Positions 55,260 through 64,000 of a DNA stretch of 64,000 nucleotides are shown in pieces (position 1 is the stretch's first letter; each line of letters opens with the position of its first letter). The notes beneath the pieces were generated by a model, which was not told the origin of the DNA, made no database searches, and saw nothing but the letters and a program-made list of their open reading frames with translations. The stretch covers positions 1 through 64,000 of the forward strand of contig NZ_JADLJS010000004.1 of NCBI RefSeq assembly GCF_015680405.1, in the 5' to 3' direction. The translations under genes and the position numbers were made by a program. The stretch comes from Pseudomonas pudica (lineage in GTDB: Bacteria > Pseudomonadota > Gammaproteobacteria > Pseudomonadales > Pseudomonadaceae).

Positions 55260-55751
55260 TCAAGCCTGGCGCGGGTCTGGGTTGTCCAGCACGGTGTCGG
55301 TCTGCTCCGTGCGGAACTGCTTGAGCGCCGCGTGGTACTGCGGGTACTTGGCGCCGAGGATGCTGGCCGACAGCAGCGCGGCGTTGACCGCACCGGCACG
55401 ACCGATGGCCAGGGTGGCAACCGGCACGCCGGCCGGCATCTGCACGATCGACAGCAGCGAATCGACACCCGACAGCATCGACGATTGCACGGGCACGCCC
55501 AGCACCGGCAGGTGAGTCTTGGCGGCGCACATGCCTGGCAGGTGGGCTGCGCCACCGGCACCGGCGATGATCACCTCGATGCCACGGCCCTCAGCCTCCT
55601 CGGCATACTGGAACAGCAGATCCGGCGTACGGTGGGCGGAAACCACCTTCACCTCGTAGGGAATGCCGAGTTTTTCCAGCATATCGGCGGTGTGGCTAAG
55701 GGTGGACCAATCGGACTTGGAGCCCATGATCACGCCAACCAGTGCACTCAT
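55260..55751 (-). CDS. purE: N5-carboxyaminoimidazole ribonucleotide mutase
   Basis: Moves the carboxyl group in the next step of purine synthesis. It has 163 residues and is homo-octameric. The motifs [20 protein letters not shown] and [15 protein letters not shown] are present. It is the first gene of purE-purK and is preceded by an attenuator-like leader (55789-55875). Confidence 0.97.
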   Translation of the reverse strand: MSALVGVIMGSKSDWSTLSHTADMLEKLGIPYEVKVVSAHRTPDLLFQYAEEAEGRGIEVIIAGAGGAAHLPGMCAAKTHLPVLGVPVQSSMLSGVDSLLSIVQMPAGVPVATLAIGRAGAVNAALLSASILGAKYPQYHAALKQFRTEQTDTVLDNPDPRQA

Positions 55752-55788
55752 CGTCGAGCCTCTTCGCTTGTGCGCCCTTGGGCGCGTC

Positions 55789-55875
55789 AAAAAACAACAA
55801 GCCACGCGGGACGACCGGCGTGGCTTGTTTGCTGATCAGGACCGGACGCATCCGGTCGAAAGGCTGCGCAGTATA
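55789..55875 (-). promoter_or_regulatory. Attenuator-like leader of purE-purK
   Basis: A minus-strand -10 TATACT (55875-55870) is followed by a hairpin GACCGGA/TCCGGTC (55857-55840) and then by a terminator: 12-bp arms AACAAGCCACGC/GCGTGGCTTGTT (55829-55796) and T6 (55794-55789). The T run ends 38 nt before the purE ATG. The word CGACCGG of the first hairpin is complementary to CCGGTCG at the terminator loop. Confidence 0.6.
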
Positions 55876-55922
55876 CCGTAAGGTGGTGCGTTTAAGGCAC
55901 CCCGGCGACCAACTGTCGCCCC

Positions 55923-56855
55923 TTATTTTTCGGGGCTTTGACTGACTTTTGGGTCAACCATCGCCGCCCCCTCGAGCTTGCGCCATAACAGCCTTACATT
56001 GGCCTTGCGCACCAGAGCGCAGCGGTACAGGCGGATTTCCAGTGGCACGTGCCACTGGCTGCCGCCGCAGATCGCCAGCTCGCCCCGTTCCAGTTCGCCA
56101 CGCATCGACAGGCGCGGCACCCAAGCGATGCCCATGCCCTCCAGCGCCATGCTCTTCAGACTGTCGGCCATGGCGGTTTCATAGACGGTGGTATAGCGCA
56201 GGTTGCGCTGACGCAGCAGCAAGTTGACCGAGCGACCGAGGAATGCGCCTGCGGTATAGGCCAGCAGCGGCACGCTGCCCTCGCCTTCCAGGTCGAACAA
56301 CGGCTTGCCGTCAGCATCCACGGCGCATACCGGCAACATCTCAGTGGTGCCCATGTGCAGCGACGGAAAGATTTCGGCATCCATCTGCAGAGCGGCATCC
56401 GGGTCATAGAAGGCCAGCATCAGGTCGCAGCCACCTTCGCGTAATGCATGCACGGCATCTCCGACGTTGGTCGCAACCAGGCGGGTGGCGATGTTCAACC
56501 CGTCGTTGCGCAACTGGGCCACCCAACGCGGGAAAAAGCCCGATGCCAGGGAATGTGCCGCAGCCACTTGCACCACTTCACCCTGCCCGCCTTCCAGATG
56601 ATGCAAGTGGCGGAGAATTTCGCTCAACTGGTCGACAACAGTGCGTGCCGTGACGAGAAACAGCTGGCCGGCCTCTGTCAGCTCTATAGGCGTGCGGGAA
56701 CGATTCACCAATTGCAGGCCCAAGGCTGCTTCCAGGCTGCGAATGCGCCGGCTGAAGGCCGGTTGGGTGACGAAACGCCGCTCTGCCGCCTGGGAAAAAC
56801 TGCGGGTGGCGGCCAGCGCGCTAAAGTCTTCCAGCCATTTGCTTTCAAGGTTCAC
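55923..56855 (-). CDS. LysR-type transcriptional regulator
   Basis: A 310-residue regulator with an N-terminal helix-turn-helix (RSFSQAAERRFVTQPAFSRR) and a substrate-binding domain. I chose the GTG at 56855 because it has GGAGA 9 nt upstream and gives the family start VNLESKWLEDFSALAATR; the ATG at 56864 is directly against the ribosome site. It is divergent from aspA and probably controls it or a linked pathway. Confidence 0.9.
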   Translation of the reverse strand: MNLESKWLEDFSALAATRSFSQAAERRFVTQPAFSRRIRSLEAALGLQLVNRSRTPIELTEAGQLFLVTARTVVDQLSEILRHLHHLEGGQGEVVQVAAAHSLASGFFPRWVAQLRNDGLNIATRLVATNVGDAVHALREGGCDLMLAFYDPDAALQMDAEIFPSLHMGTTEMLPVCAVDADGKPLFDLEGEGSVPLLAYTAGAFLGRSVNLLLRQRNLRYTTVYETAMADSLKSMALEGMGIAWVPRLSMRGELERGELAICGGSQWHVPLEIRLYRCALVRKANVRLLWRKLEGAAMVDPKVSQSPEK

Positions 56856-57037
56856 GAAGCACATCTCCTGGCGTGCACCAAAATGGAACACGCTCGAATG
56901 TCAATTGGCGTCACATGAAACACTATGCCGTTTGTGCATAGGTTAGCGTGCAACAGCATTGGCCGCAAAATCACCTTCAGGCCTAGGATTGGCGCCATTC
57001 CGGCATGTGCCGGGTCAAAATCGAGATGATATACATC

Positions 57038-58462
57038 ATGTCCTCCGCTGCATCGTTCCGCGTCGAAAAAGATTTGTTGGGTACCCTTGAAGTTCCTGCA
57101 GATGCCTACTACGGCATCCAGACCCTGCGCGCTGCCAACAACTTCCACCTCTCCGGTGTTCCGCTGTCGCACTACCCGAAGCTGGTCGTGGCCCTGGCCA
57201 TGGTCAAGCAGGCTGCTGCCGACGCCAACCGTGAGCTAGGTCACCTGAGCGATGCCAAGCACGCTGCCATCACCGCAGCCTGCGCCCGCCTGATCAAAGG
57301 CGATTACCACGACCAGTTCGTGGTGGACATGATCCAGGGCGGTGCTGGTACTTCTACCAACATGAACGCCAACGAAGTCATCGCCAACGTCGCGCTGGAG
57401 GCCATGGGCCACCAGAAGGGTGAGTACCAGTACCTGCACCCGAACAACGATGTGAACATGGCGCAGTCGACCAACGACGCCTACCCGACGGCCATCCGTC
57501 TGGGCCTGCTGCTGGGCCATGACGCCCTGCTGGCCAGCCTCGACAGCCTGATCCAGGCCTTTGCTGCCAAGGGTAAAGAGTTCGACCACGTCCTGAAGAT
57601 GGGCCGTACCCAGCTGCAGGACGCCGTACCGATGACCCTGGGCCAGGAATTCCGCGCCTTCGCCACCACCATGACCGAAGACCTGCAGCGCCTGCGCTCG
57701 CTGGCTCCGGAACTGCTGACCGAAATCAACCTGGGTGGTACCGCCATCGGCACCGGCATCAACGCCGACCCTGGCTACCAGGCCCTGGCCGTGCAGCGTC
57801 TGGCTGCCATCAGCGGCCAACCGCTGGTACCGGCTGCCGACCTGATCGAAGCCACCTCTGACATGGGCGCCTTCGTGCTGTTCTCCGGCATGCTCAAGCG
57901 TACCGCCGTCAAGCTGTCGAAGATCTGCAACGACCTGCGCCTGCTGTCCAGCGGCCCGCGCACCGGCATCAACGAGATCAACCTGCCAGCGCGTCAGCCA
58001 GGCAGCTCGATCATGCCAGGCAAGGTCAACCCGGTTATCCCGGAAGCCGTCAACCAGGTGGCCTTCGCCATCATGGGCAACGACCTGGCCCTGACCGTCG
58101 CCGCCGAAGGTGGCCAGCTGCAGTTGAACGTTATGGAGCCGCTGATCGCCTACAAGATCTTCGACTCGATCCGCCTGCTGCAACGCGCCATGGACATGCT
58201 GCGCGAGCACTGCATCGTCGGCATCACCGCCAACGAACAGCGCTGCCGCGAACTGGTCGAGCACTCGATCGGCCTGGTAACCGCCCTGAACCCGTACATC
58301 GGCTACGAAAACGCCACCCGTATCGCCCGCGTTGCCCTGGAAACCGGCCGCGGCGTACTGGAACTGGTGCGCGAAGAGAAGCTGCTGGACGACGCGATGC
58401 TCGACGACATCCTGCGTCCGGAAAACATGATCGCTCCACGTCTGGTTCCGCTGAAGGCGTAA
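57038..58462 (+). CDS. aspA: Aspartate ammonia-lyase
   Basis: Converts aspartate to fumarate and ammonia. It has 474 residues. The fumarase/aspartase signature GSSIMPGKVNPV, with the catalytic serine, is present, and LPLGGTAIGTG-type motifs (here NLGGTAIGTGINA) are clear. The ATG at 57038 gives the usual start MSSAASFRVEKDLLG; 57026 is in frame. A strong terminator follows. Confidence 0.96.
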   Translation: MSSAASFRVEKDLLGTLEVPADAYYGIQTLRAANNFHLSGVPLSHYPKLVVALAMVKQAAADANRELGHLSDAKHAAITAACARLIKGDYHDQFVVDMIQGGAGTSTNMNANEVIANVALEAMGHQKGEYQYLHPNNDVNMAQSTNDAYPTAIRLGLLLGHDALLASLDSLIQAFAAKGKEFDHVLKMGRTQLQDAVPMTLGQEFRAFATTMTEDLQRLRSLAPELLTEINLGGTAIGTGINADPGYQALAVQRLAAISGQPLVPAADLIEATSDMGAFVLFSGMLKRTAVKLSKICNDLRLLSSGPRTGINEINLPARQPGSSIMPGKVNPVIPEAVNQVAFAIMGNDLALTVAAEGGQLQLNVMEPLIAYKIFDSIRLLQRAMDMLREHCIVGITANEQRCRELVEHSIGLVTALNPYIGYENATRIARVALETGRGVLELVREEKLLDDAMLDDILRPENMIAPRLVPLKA

Positions 58463-58520
58463 CCAGGCCGCTGTAAACAGTCTCACCAGGTCGAGGGACT
58501 AGACACCTCTCAACCTTTCC

Positions 58521-58553
58521 AAGGCCCGAGCCTATGCTTCGGGCCTTTTTTTT
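58521..58553 (+). terminator. Intrinsic terminator of aspA
   Basis: AAGGCCCGA and TCGGGCCTT form a 9-bp stem, followed by a T run of about eight. It is the clearest rightward terminator of this half. Confidence 0.9.
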
Positions 58554-58566
58554 GCCTGAGGATTTT

Positions 58567-58611
58567 GGGGCTGCGTTGCAGCCCATCGCGACGCAAGGCC
58601 GCTCCTACAGG
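58567..58611. repeat. Single REP element (cgcgacgcaa subtype)
   Basis: GGGGCTGCGTTGCAGCCC foot, then ATCGCGACGCAAGGCCGCTCC and CTACAGGG. No partner follows. It lies between the aspA terminator and the AraC-type gene. Confidence 0.8.
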
Positions 58612-58691
58612 GACCGCGGCTTGCCTGGCCCTCCGTACTCCGGCACACAACTTGCTCCATAATGCGTCCCAGCCCAACGGGATTACCCAGC

Positions 58692-59684
58692 ATGCTGCAC
58701 AGCCACCTGACCACCCTCAACGCGGTTTCGCTGATCCTCAACGTCTTCCAGGCAGATGGTTGCGAGGCGTCGGCGCTGCTGGCCGGCAGCGGCATCGGCC
58801 CGGCAGACCTGGGCCATGCCGACGCACGCATCACCACCCAGCAGGAACTGCAGGTGTGCGCCAACGCCGTTGCCCGACGCGAGGATATCGGCCTGGAACT
58901 GGGCCGGCGCATGCATGTGTCGTGCTACGGCATGCTCGGTTACGCCCTGCTCTCCAGTGCCACTTTGGGTGACGCCTTGCGCCTGGCACTGCAGTATCCG
59001 GCACTGCTGGGAACAGTCTTCAAGCTGCGTTTGCTCGACGACGGCCAGCGCGTCTGGTTCAGCGCCAGCGACTACCACGACAGCCCGACGCTGACCGCCT
59101 TCAACGCCGAGTTCTGTCTGGTGTCGCTGAAGGTGATCTGCGACGACCTGCTTGGCCGCCCGCTGCCCCTGCTGGCAGCCCGTTTCGAACACCCACGGCC
59201 CGGCTACCACGCACTCTATGCCGGGGCATTCCAGTGCCCGGTCGGTTTCGACGACGAGGACAATGCCTTTGCCTTCGAACGGCGCTGGCTGGACACGCCA
59301 CTGCCGCTGGCAGACCCGATTACCCACAAGGCCATGAGCGAACGCTGCCGGCGCCTGAACCTGGAGTTCACTGGCCGCCAGGCTTGGCTGGGGAGGATTC
59401 GCCAACTGCTGGCCCAGCAACTGGATGCAGCGCCCGGGCTGGAAGGGCTGGCGCGGCAGATGAACTGCTCATCGCGCACTCTGCGCCGGCATTTGCAGGC
59501 GCTGGGCAGCAGTTATCAACAGCTGCTGGATGAACTGAGGTTCGAGCGGGCCAAGCAGTTGCTGGCTGATGAGCAAATGCCGATTTATCGGATTGCCGAG
59601 TGCCTGGGGTTCAGCGAGACCGCCAGTTTTCGGCATGCCTTCCAGCGTTGGAGCGGTGTAGCGCCCAGCCACTTTCGCGGTTGA
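58692..59684 (+). CDS. AraC-type transcriptional regulator
   Basis: A 330-residue regulator. The N-terminal arabinose-binding-like domain (about 1-190) is followed by a C-terminal HTH_18 domain with the two helix-turn-helix units; the second shows AECLGFSETASFRHAFQRWS. The ATG at 58692 gives the conserved start MLHSHLTTLNA. The target is unknown; a deaminase/polyamine module lies downstream. Confidence 0.9.
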   Translation: MLHSHLTTLNAVSLILNVFQADGCEASALLAGSGIGPADLGHADARITTQQELQVCANAVARREDIGLELGRRMHVSCYGMLGYALLSSATLGDALRLALQYPALLGTVFKLRLLDDGQRVWFSASDYHDSPTLTAFNAEFCLVSLKVICDDLLGRPLPLLAARFEHPRPGYHALYAGAFQCPVGFDDEDNAFAFERRWLDTPLPLADPITHKAMSERCRRLNLEFTGRQAWLGRIRQLLAQQLDAAPGLEGLARQMNCSSRTLRRHLQALGSSYQQLLDELRFERAKQLLADEQMPIYRIAECLGFSETASFRHAFQRWSGVAPSHFRG

Positions 59685-59688
59685 CCTG

Positions 59689-59791
59689 TACCGGCCCTTT
59701 CGCGGGTGAACCCGTTCCCACAGGGATTGCACACACTCAAGTGCAACACTGTACTTGTGGGAGCGGGTTCACCCGCGAAGGGGCCAGTACA
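59689..59791. repeat. Inverted REP pair (cgcgggtga subtype)
   Basis: Stems CCTTTCGCGGGTGAACCCG and GCGGGTTCACCCGCGAAGG face each other around a 30-nt spacer with the palindrome CACTCAAGTG. It lies between the AraC-type gene and the deacetylase. Confidence 0.87.
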
Positions 59792-59818
59792 GGCCACCAA
59801 CAAATTCAGCCAATGAGC

Positions 59819-59887
59819 TTGGCCACATCGATCCCCTTTTGGCCACTTGCGTCGTTCTCCCCCACTGGCCCGCCCATGAAAATGGGC
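59819..59887 (+). promoter_or_regulatory. Direct repeats and GNRA hairpin upstream of the acetylpolyamine deacetylase
   Basis: TTGGCCAC occurs at 59819-59826 and 59839-59846, exactly 20 bp apart, which suits an operator on one face of the helix. At 59872-59887 GCCCAT and ATGGGC are joined by a GAAA tetraloop in the leader, 29 nt before the ATG. Confidence 0.4.
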
Positions 59888-59915
59888 CCACGCCAGTACC
59901 CACCGGAGAACAACA

Positions 59916-60958
<1,043 letters not shown>

Positions 60959-60959
<1 letters not shown>

Positions 60960-62062
60960 TGGTCCGACTCAAGCGTCTGCTCGCCCCGTTCATCGCCGCT
61001 ACCCTGTTCTCCTGTGCCCTGCACGCCCAGGCCGAACAGCGCACCCTGCGGGTGTACAACTGGTTCGACTACATCACGCCGCAAACCCTCACCGAGTTCC
61101 AGAAAGAAAGCGGTGTGAAGCTGGTCTACGACATCTTCGACACCAACGAGGCGCTGGAAGCCAAGCTGCTGACCGGCAACTCCGGGTATGACGTGGTAGT
61201 GCCGTCCAACGTGTTCCTCGCCAAGCAGATCGAAGCGGGAGTGTTTCAGCCGCTGGACCGCAGCAAGCTGCCGAACTGGCAGCACCTGGACCCGGCACTG
61301 ATGAAGCTGATCGAGGCCAACGACCCCGGCAACAAATTTGCCGTGCCCTACATGTACGGCACCGTGCTGATCGGCTTCAACCCGGCCAAGGTCAAGGCTG
61401 CGCTCGGCGACAACGCGCCGGTGGACAGCTGGGACCTGATCTTCAAGGAAGAGAACATCGCCAAGCTCAAGCAGTGCGGCGTGGCCCTGCTCGACTCGCC
61501 GTCGGAGATCATGCCGCTGGCGTTGCAGTACCTGGGCTTGCCACCGAACAGCGACAAACCGGCTGATTACAAGAAAGCCGAAGCGCTGATGTTGAAGATT
61601 CGCCCGCACATCACCTACTTCCATTCCTCGAAATACATGGCCGACATCGCCAACGGCGATATCTGCGTGGCAGTGGGCTACAGCGGCAGCTTCTCGCAGG
61701 CTGCCAACCACGCCGTCGAGGCCAAGAATGGCGTGGTGGTGGACATGCGCCTACCCAAGGAAGGTGCACCGATCTGGTTCGACATGCTGGCGATTCCGAA
61801 GAACGCGGCCAACCCGGAAGATGCCCACGCGTTCATCAACTACCTGCTGCGGCCCGAAGTGATTGCGCCGATCAGTGACTTTGTCGGGTACCCGAACCCG
61901 AACAAGGATGCGACCGACAAGGTGAGCCCGGCGATTCGCAACAACCCCAACCTGTATCCGACAGCGGAGGCGATGGCCAAGCTTTATACCCTCAAGCCCC
62001 TGGCGCGGGATGCCGAGCGGGCTCGGACCAGGGCTTGGACGCGGATCAAGTCCGGTACCTGA
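60959..62062 (+). CDS. Periplasmic polyamine-binding protein (PotF/SpuD-like)
   Basis: A 367-residue extracytoplasmic binding protein with a signal peptide (about 1-26). [20 protein letters not shown] and [20 protein letters not shown] match putrescine/spermidine-binding proteins. No permease or ATPase gene is adjacent, so it must pair with a transporter elsewhere. The coupling with the deacetylase suggests uptake and cleavage of acetylated polyamines. Confidence 0.93.
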
Positions 62063-62071
62063 TTTAGAGCC

Positions 62072-62186
62072 GGGGGCTGCTTTGCAGCCCAATCGCCGGC
62101 AAGCCAGCTCCCACAGGAGCTCCACTGTTTCGAAGCAGATGCAGTACCTGTGGGAGCCTTGCCGGCGATCGGGCCGCACAGGGGCC
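62072..62186. repeat. Inverted REP pair (gccggcaagc subtype), degenerate right member
   Basis: GGGGGCTGCTTTGCAGCCC foot and CGCCGGCAAGCCAGC stem on the left. On the right the stem is shortened (CCTTGCCGGCGATC), losing the inner half. It lies between the convergent binding protein and MocR genes. Confidence 0.82.
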
Positions 62187-62190
62187 CTAT

Positions 62191-63735
62191 TCACTTCCTC
62201 CAGGCCTTGCGCAAGCGCATCAAAGCCTCGGCAATCTCCCCCTCCGGCACCGCAGCAAACCCCAGCACCAGCCCCGCGCGCTTATCCACAGGCTGCTCGC
62301 TGTCCACCAGCCAGAAATTGCTCAGCGGCGTCACTTCCACCCCCACCGCTTCAGCCTTGGCCACCAGCTCCTGCTCCCGCGCAAAGTTATCCACATCGAC
62401 CTTCACATGCAGCCCGGCCGCCACCTCCGGCATGCCGCCCAAACCCGGAATATCCACAGGCCAGCCAGCCTTCAGCACATTGCGCCGGCTCAACGCCGCC
62501 TTGCGCATGCGCCGGATATGCCGCTGGAAGTGCCCCCGGGCCATGAACTCGGCCATCACGCACTGGCTGCTGACCTCCGAATGCCGCACCGCCAACGCCC
62601 TGGCCTGGCTGAACGCCTGTGCCAGTTGCGGCGGCAATACCAGGTAGCCCAGGCGCAACGCCGGAAAGGCGATCTTGCCGAAGGTTCCGACGTACAGCAC
62701 CCGTCCGTGCCGATCGAGCGCCGCAAGCGGGGCCAAGGGCGCACCGCTGTAACGGTACTCGCCGTCGTAGTCGTCTTCGATGATCCAGCCATCGCTGTGC
62801 TCGGCCCAGGCCAGTAGCTCCAGGCGGCGCGCCAGGCTCATGGTCACCCCGGTCGGGTACTGGTGAGCTGGCGTGACATAGGCCAGCCGGCAATCCATCA
62901 GTTGCCCGAGCCGGTGACAGTCCATGCCATCCTCGTCCACCGGCACGCCACACAACCTGCCACCGGCCAGCGCAAAGGCATGCCCGGCTGCGCGGTAACC
63001 CGGGTTTTCCACAGCCACACCGTCGCCGGGCTGCAACAGCAACTGTGCACAAAGGCTGATGGCCTGCTGCGCACCACTGGTGATCACAATTTGTTCAGCC
63101 GTACAACTCAGCCCACGGGAGCGACGCAGGTAGGCCGCGATCAGTTCGCGCAACAACGGCTCGCCTGCCGGGTCACCATAACCCAATTGCGCCGGAGCCG
63201 GGTTGCGCCAGAAACCCGCCTGCAGCTTGGCCCAGACGTCAAACGGGAACAGATCGAACGCCGGAATACCGACACGAAAAGCACGCGGGGCACCGCTTCT
63301 CGGGGGCTGAAGATGGTTACTTTTCAGGCGCTCCAAAGGCTCGCTGGAACAGCGCCTGCTGGATAAATCCTCAGTATTTTCCGAGGAAAATGTGGATAAG
63401 TCTGTTGATAACCACTGGGATAACCCTGTGGATACTTGTGTGGATAGTTTTGCAGTGGAGAGTTTCGGTAACTGGCTGACATAGGTGCCGTCGCCTACCC
63501 GGCTTTCGATGTAGCCCTCGGCATATAGCTGGTCATAAGCCCGCACCACGCTGTTGCGTGACAGCGCCAGCATGGCGGCCAAGTCACGAGTGGCCGGTAG
63601 CCGCGTGCCACTGCTCAGGCGCCCGTCCAGCACCCGCGCACGTAGCGCCTGGTATAGCTGCTGGCTGAGCCCGCGACGGCGATCGAGGGCGATCCCGGCA
63701 GGGTCGAAAGGCAATACGAAGGGGCGCTCGCTCAC
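62191..63735 (-). CDS. MocR-type transcriptional regulator (GntR head, aminotransferase-like body)
   Basis: A 514-residue regulator with an N-terminal GntR winged helix (about 10-85) and a PLP-binding class I aminotransferase-like domain (about 150-500). The PLP lysine is in YVGTFGKIAFPALRLGYLV. The linker (91-117) is made of tetrapeptides LSTQ, VSTG, LSQW, LSTD, LSTF. It is encoded by five 12-bp units at 63391-63450 resembling DnaA boxes, with rare TTA/CTA codons. It is divergent from the PaiB-like gene. Confidence 0.93.
   Translation of the reverse strand: MSERPFVLPFDPAGIALDRRRGLSQQLYQALRARVLDGRLSSGTRLPATRDLAAMLALSRNSVVRAYDQLYAEGYIESRVGDGTYVSQLPKLSTAKLSTQVSTGLSQWLSTDLSTFSSENTEDLSSRRCSSEPLERLKSNHLQPPRSGAPRAFRVGIPAFDLFPFDVWAKLQAGFWRNPAPAQLGYGDPAGEPLLRELIAAYLRRSRGLSCTAEQIVITSGAQQAISLCAQLLLQPGDGVAVENPGYRAAGHAFALAGGRLCGVPVDEDGMDCHRLGQLMDCRLAYVTPAHQYPTGVTMSLARRLELLAWAEHSDGWIIEDDYDGEYRYSGAPLAPLAALDRHGRVLYVGTFGKIAFPALRLGYLVLPPQLAQAFSQARALAVRHSEVSSQCVMAEFMARGHFQRHIRRMRKAALSRRNVLKAGWPVDIPGLGGMPEVAAGLHVKVDVDNFAREQELVAKAEAVGVEVTPLSNFWLVDSEQPVDKRAGLVLGFAAVPEGEIAEALMRLRKAWRK
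63391..63450. repeat. Five tandem 12-bp units with DnaA-box-like 9-mers
   Basis: Units start at 63391, 63403, 63415, 63427 and 63439, exactly 12 bp apart. They begin TGTGGATAA (perfect box), TGTTGATAA, CTGGGATAA, TGTGGATAC and TGTGGATAG. Two more perfect boxes lie at 62282-62290 and 62387-62395 in the same gene. Confidence 0.8.
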
Positions 63736-63738
63736 GGT

Positions 63739-63807
63739 ATTGGACCTATAAAAACAGCTGTCAATGGCTCTTACTATGAACCAATAGCCTGCCTAGGATG
63801 GAGCCAT
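63739..63807. promoter_or_regulatory. Control region between the MocR and PaiB-like genes
   Basis: Inverted repeats ATTGGACCTATA/TATGAACCAAT (63739-63785) and ATGGCTC/GAGCCAT (63764-63807) lie in the 90-nt gap. The minus strand carries TTGACA at 63764-63759 as a possible MocR -35. Confidence 0.45.
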
Positions 63808-63825
63808 ATCACAAGGAAACCGAGC

Positions 63826-64000
63826 ATGTACAACAGCAAACCCCATCAGGAACACGACCTCGGGCGCCTGCACCAGCACATGCTCGACACCCGCCTGGCC
63901 ATCCTGGTCAGCCAGGGCGAACAAGGCCTGCTGGCCACGCACCTGCCAGTGCTGGTCGATATCGCCGAAGGCAAATTCGGCACCGTCTATGCCCACCTCG
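63826..64000 (+). CDS. PaiB-like FMN-binding protein, partial at the window edge
   Basis: The first 58 codons are present; the gene runs off the window. The start MYNSKPHQEHDLGRLHQHML and the segment LLATHLPVLVD are those of PaiB-type FMN-binding proteins, which are often repressor-like. It is divergent from the MocR gene and is a likely target of it. Confidence 0.7.
   Translation, partial: MYNSKPHQEHDLGRLHQHMLDTRLAILVSQGEQGLLATHLPVLVDIAEGKFGTVYAHL

Overview
The window is a GC-rich stretch of a Pseudomonas chromosome, most likely of the P. putida group. Three things point there. The gene order radC / coaBC-dut-algC-argB / pyrE / crc, then rph / yicC-gmk, rpoZ-spoT, exbBD-tonB-oxyR-recG, ubiCA-phoBR and phoU-pstBACS, is the P. 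putida order as I remember it. The proteins have the family lengths expected in that group. Intergenic spaces are studded with the short inverted REP units typical of P. putida. I see no rRNA, tRNA, insertion sequence, prophage or CRISPR array. This is core chromosome, not an island.

Layout. 1-3.5 kb: MFS transporter, aldehyde dehydrogenase and divergent cupin. 3.6-6 kb: rpmB-rpmG and an orphan peptide-type solute-binding protein. 6-15.6 kb: housekeeping genes for DNA repair (radC), CoA (coaBC), dUTP hydrolysis (dut), sugar phosphates (algC), arginine (argB), pyrimidines (pyrE), catabolite repression (crc), RNA maturation (rph, yicC) and GMP kinase. 15.7-20.6 kb: a polyamine utilisation module (permease, gamma-glutamyl amidotransferase, glutamine synthetase-like ligase, LysR regulator). 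20.9-24.5 kb: rpoZ-spoT-ridA and a lipoprotein. 25.7-31 kb: exbB-exbD-tonB, oxyR, recG. 31-37 kb: a YbaK-like/HDOD protein, HU, rubredoxin and its reductase, ubiC-ubiA. 37-50 kb: the phosphate regulon (phoB-phoR, then pstS-pstC-pstA-pstB-phoU on the other strand) around a CBS-domain membrane protein, an M23 peptidase and a response regulator. 50-59.7 kb: MFS carrier, thioesterase, mutarotase, purEK, aspA and two regulators. 59.9-64 kb: acetylpolyamine deacetylase with a polyamine-binding protein, a MocR-type regulator and the start of a PaiB-like gene.

How it fits together. PhoR/PhoB sense and PstSCAB/PhoU import phosphate; I see Pho-box-like direct repeats upstream of phoB and pstS and a weaker one before pstC. 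The two polyamine modules plus the aldehyde dehydrogenase could give uptake, gamma-glutamylation, oxidation and hydrolysis of putrescine-type amines, although the amine oxidase step is not in the window. Crc is the global catabolite-repression partner protein.

The most unusual signals are a run of five 12-bp units resembling DnaA boxes inside the linker of the MocR gene, with two more perfect DnaA boxes in the same gene; an attenuator-like leader before purEK; very large extra-membrane insertions in PstC and PstA; and REP pairs whose two members always carry the same stem subtype.
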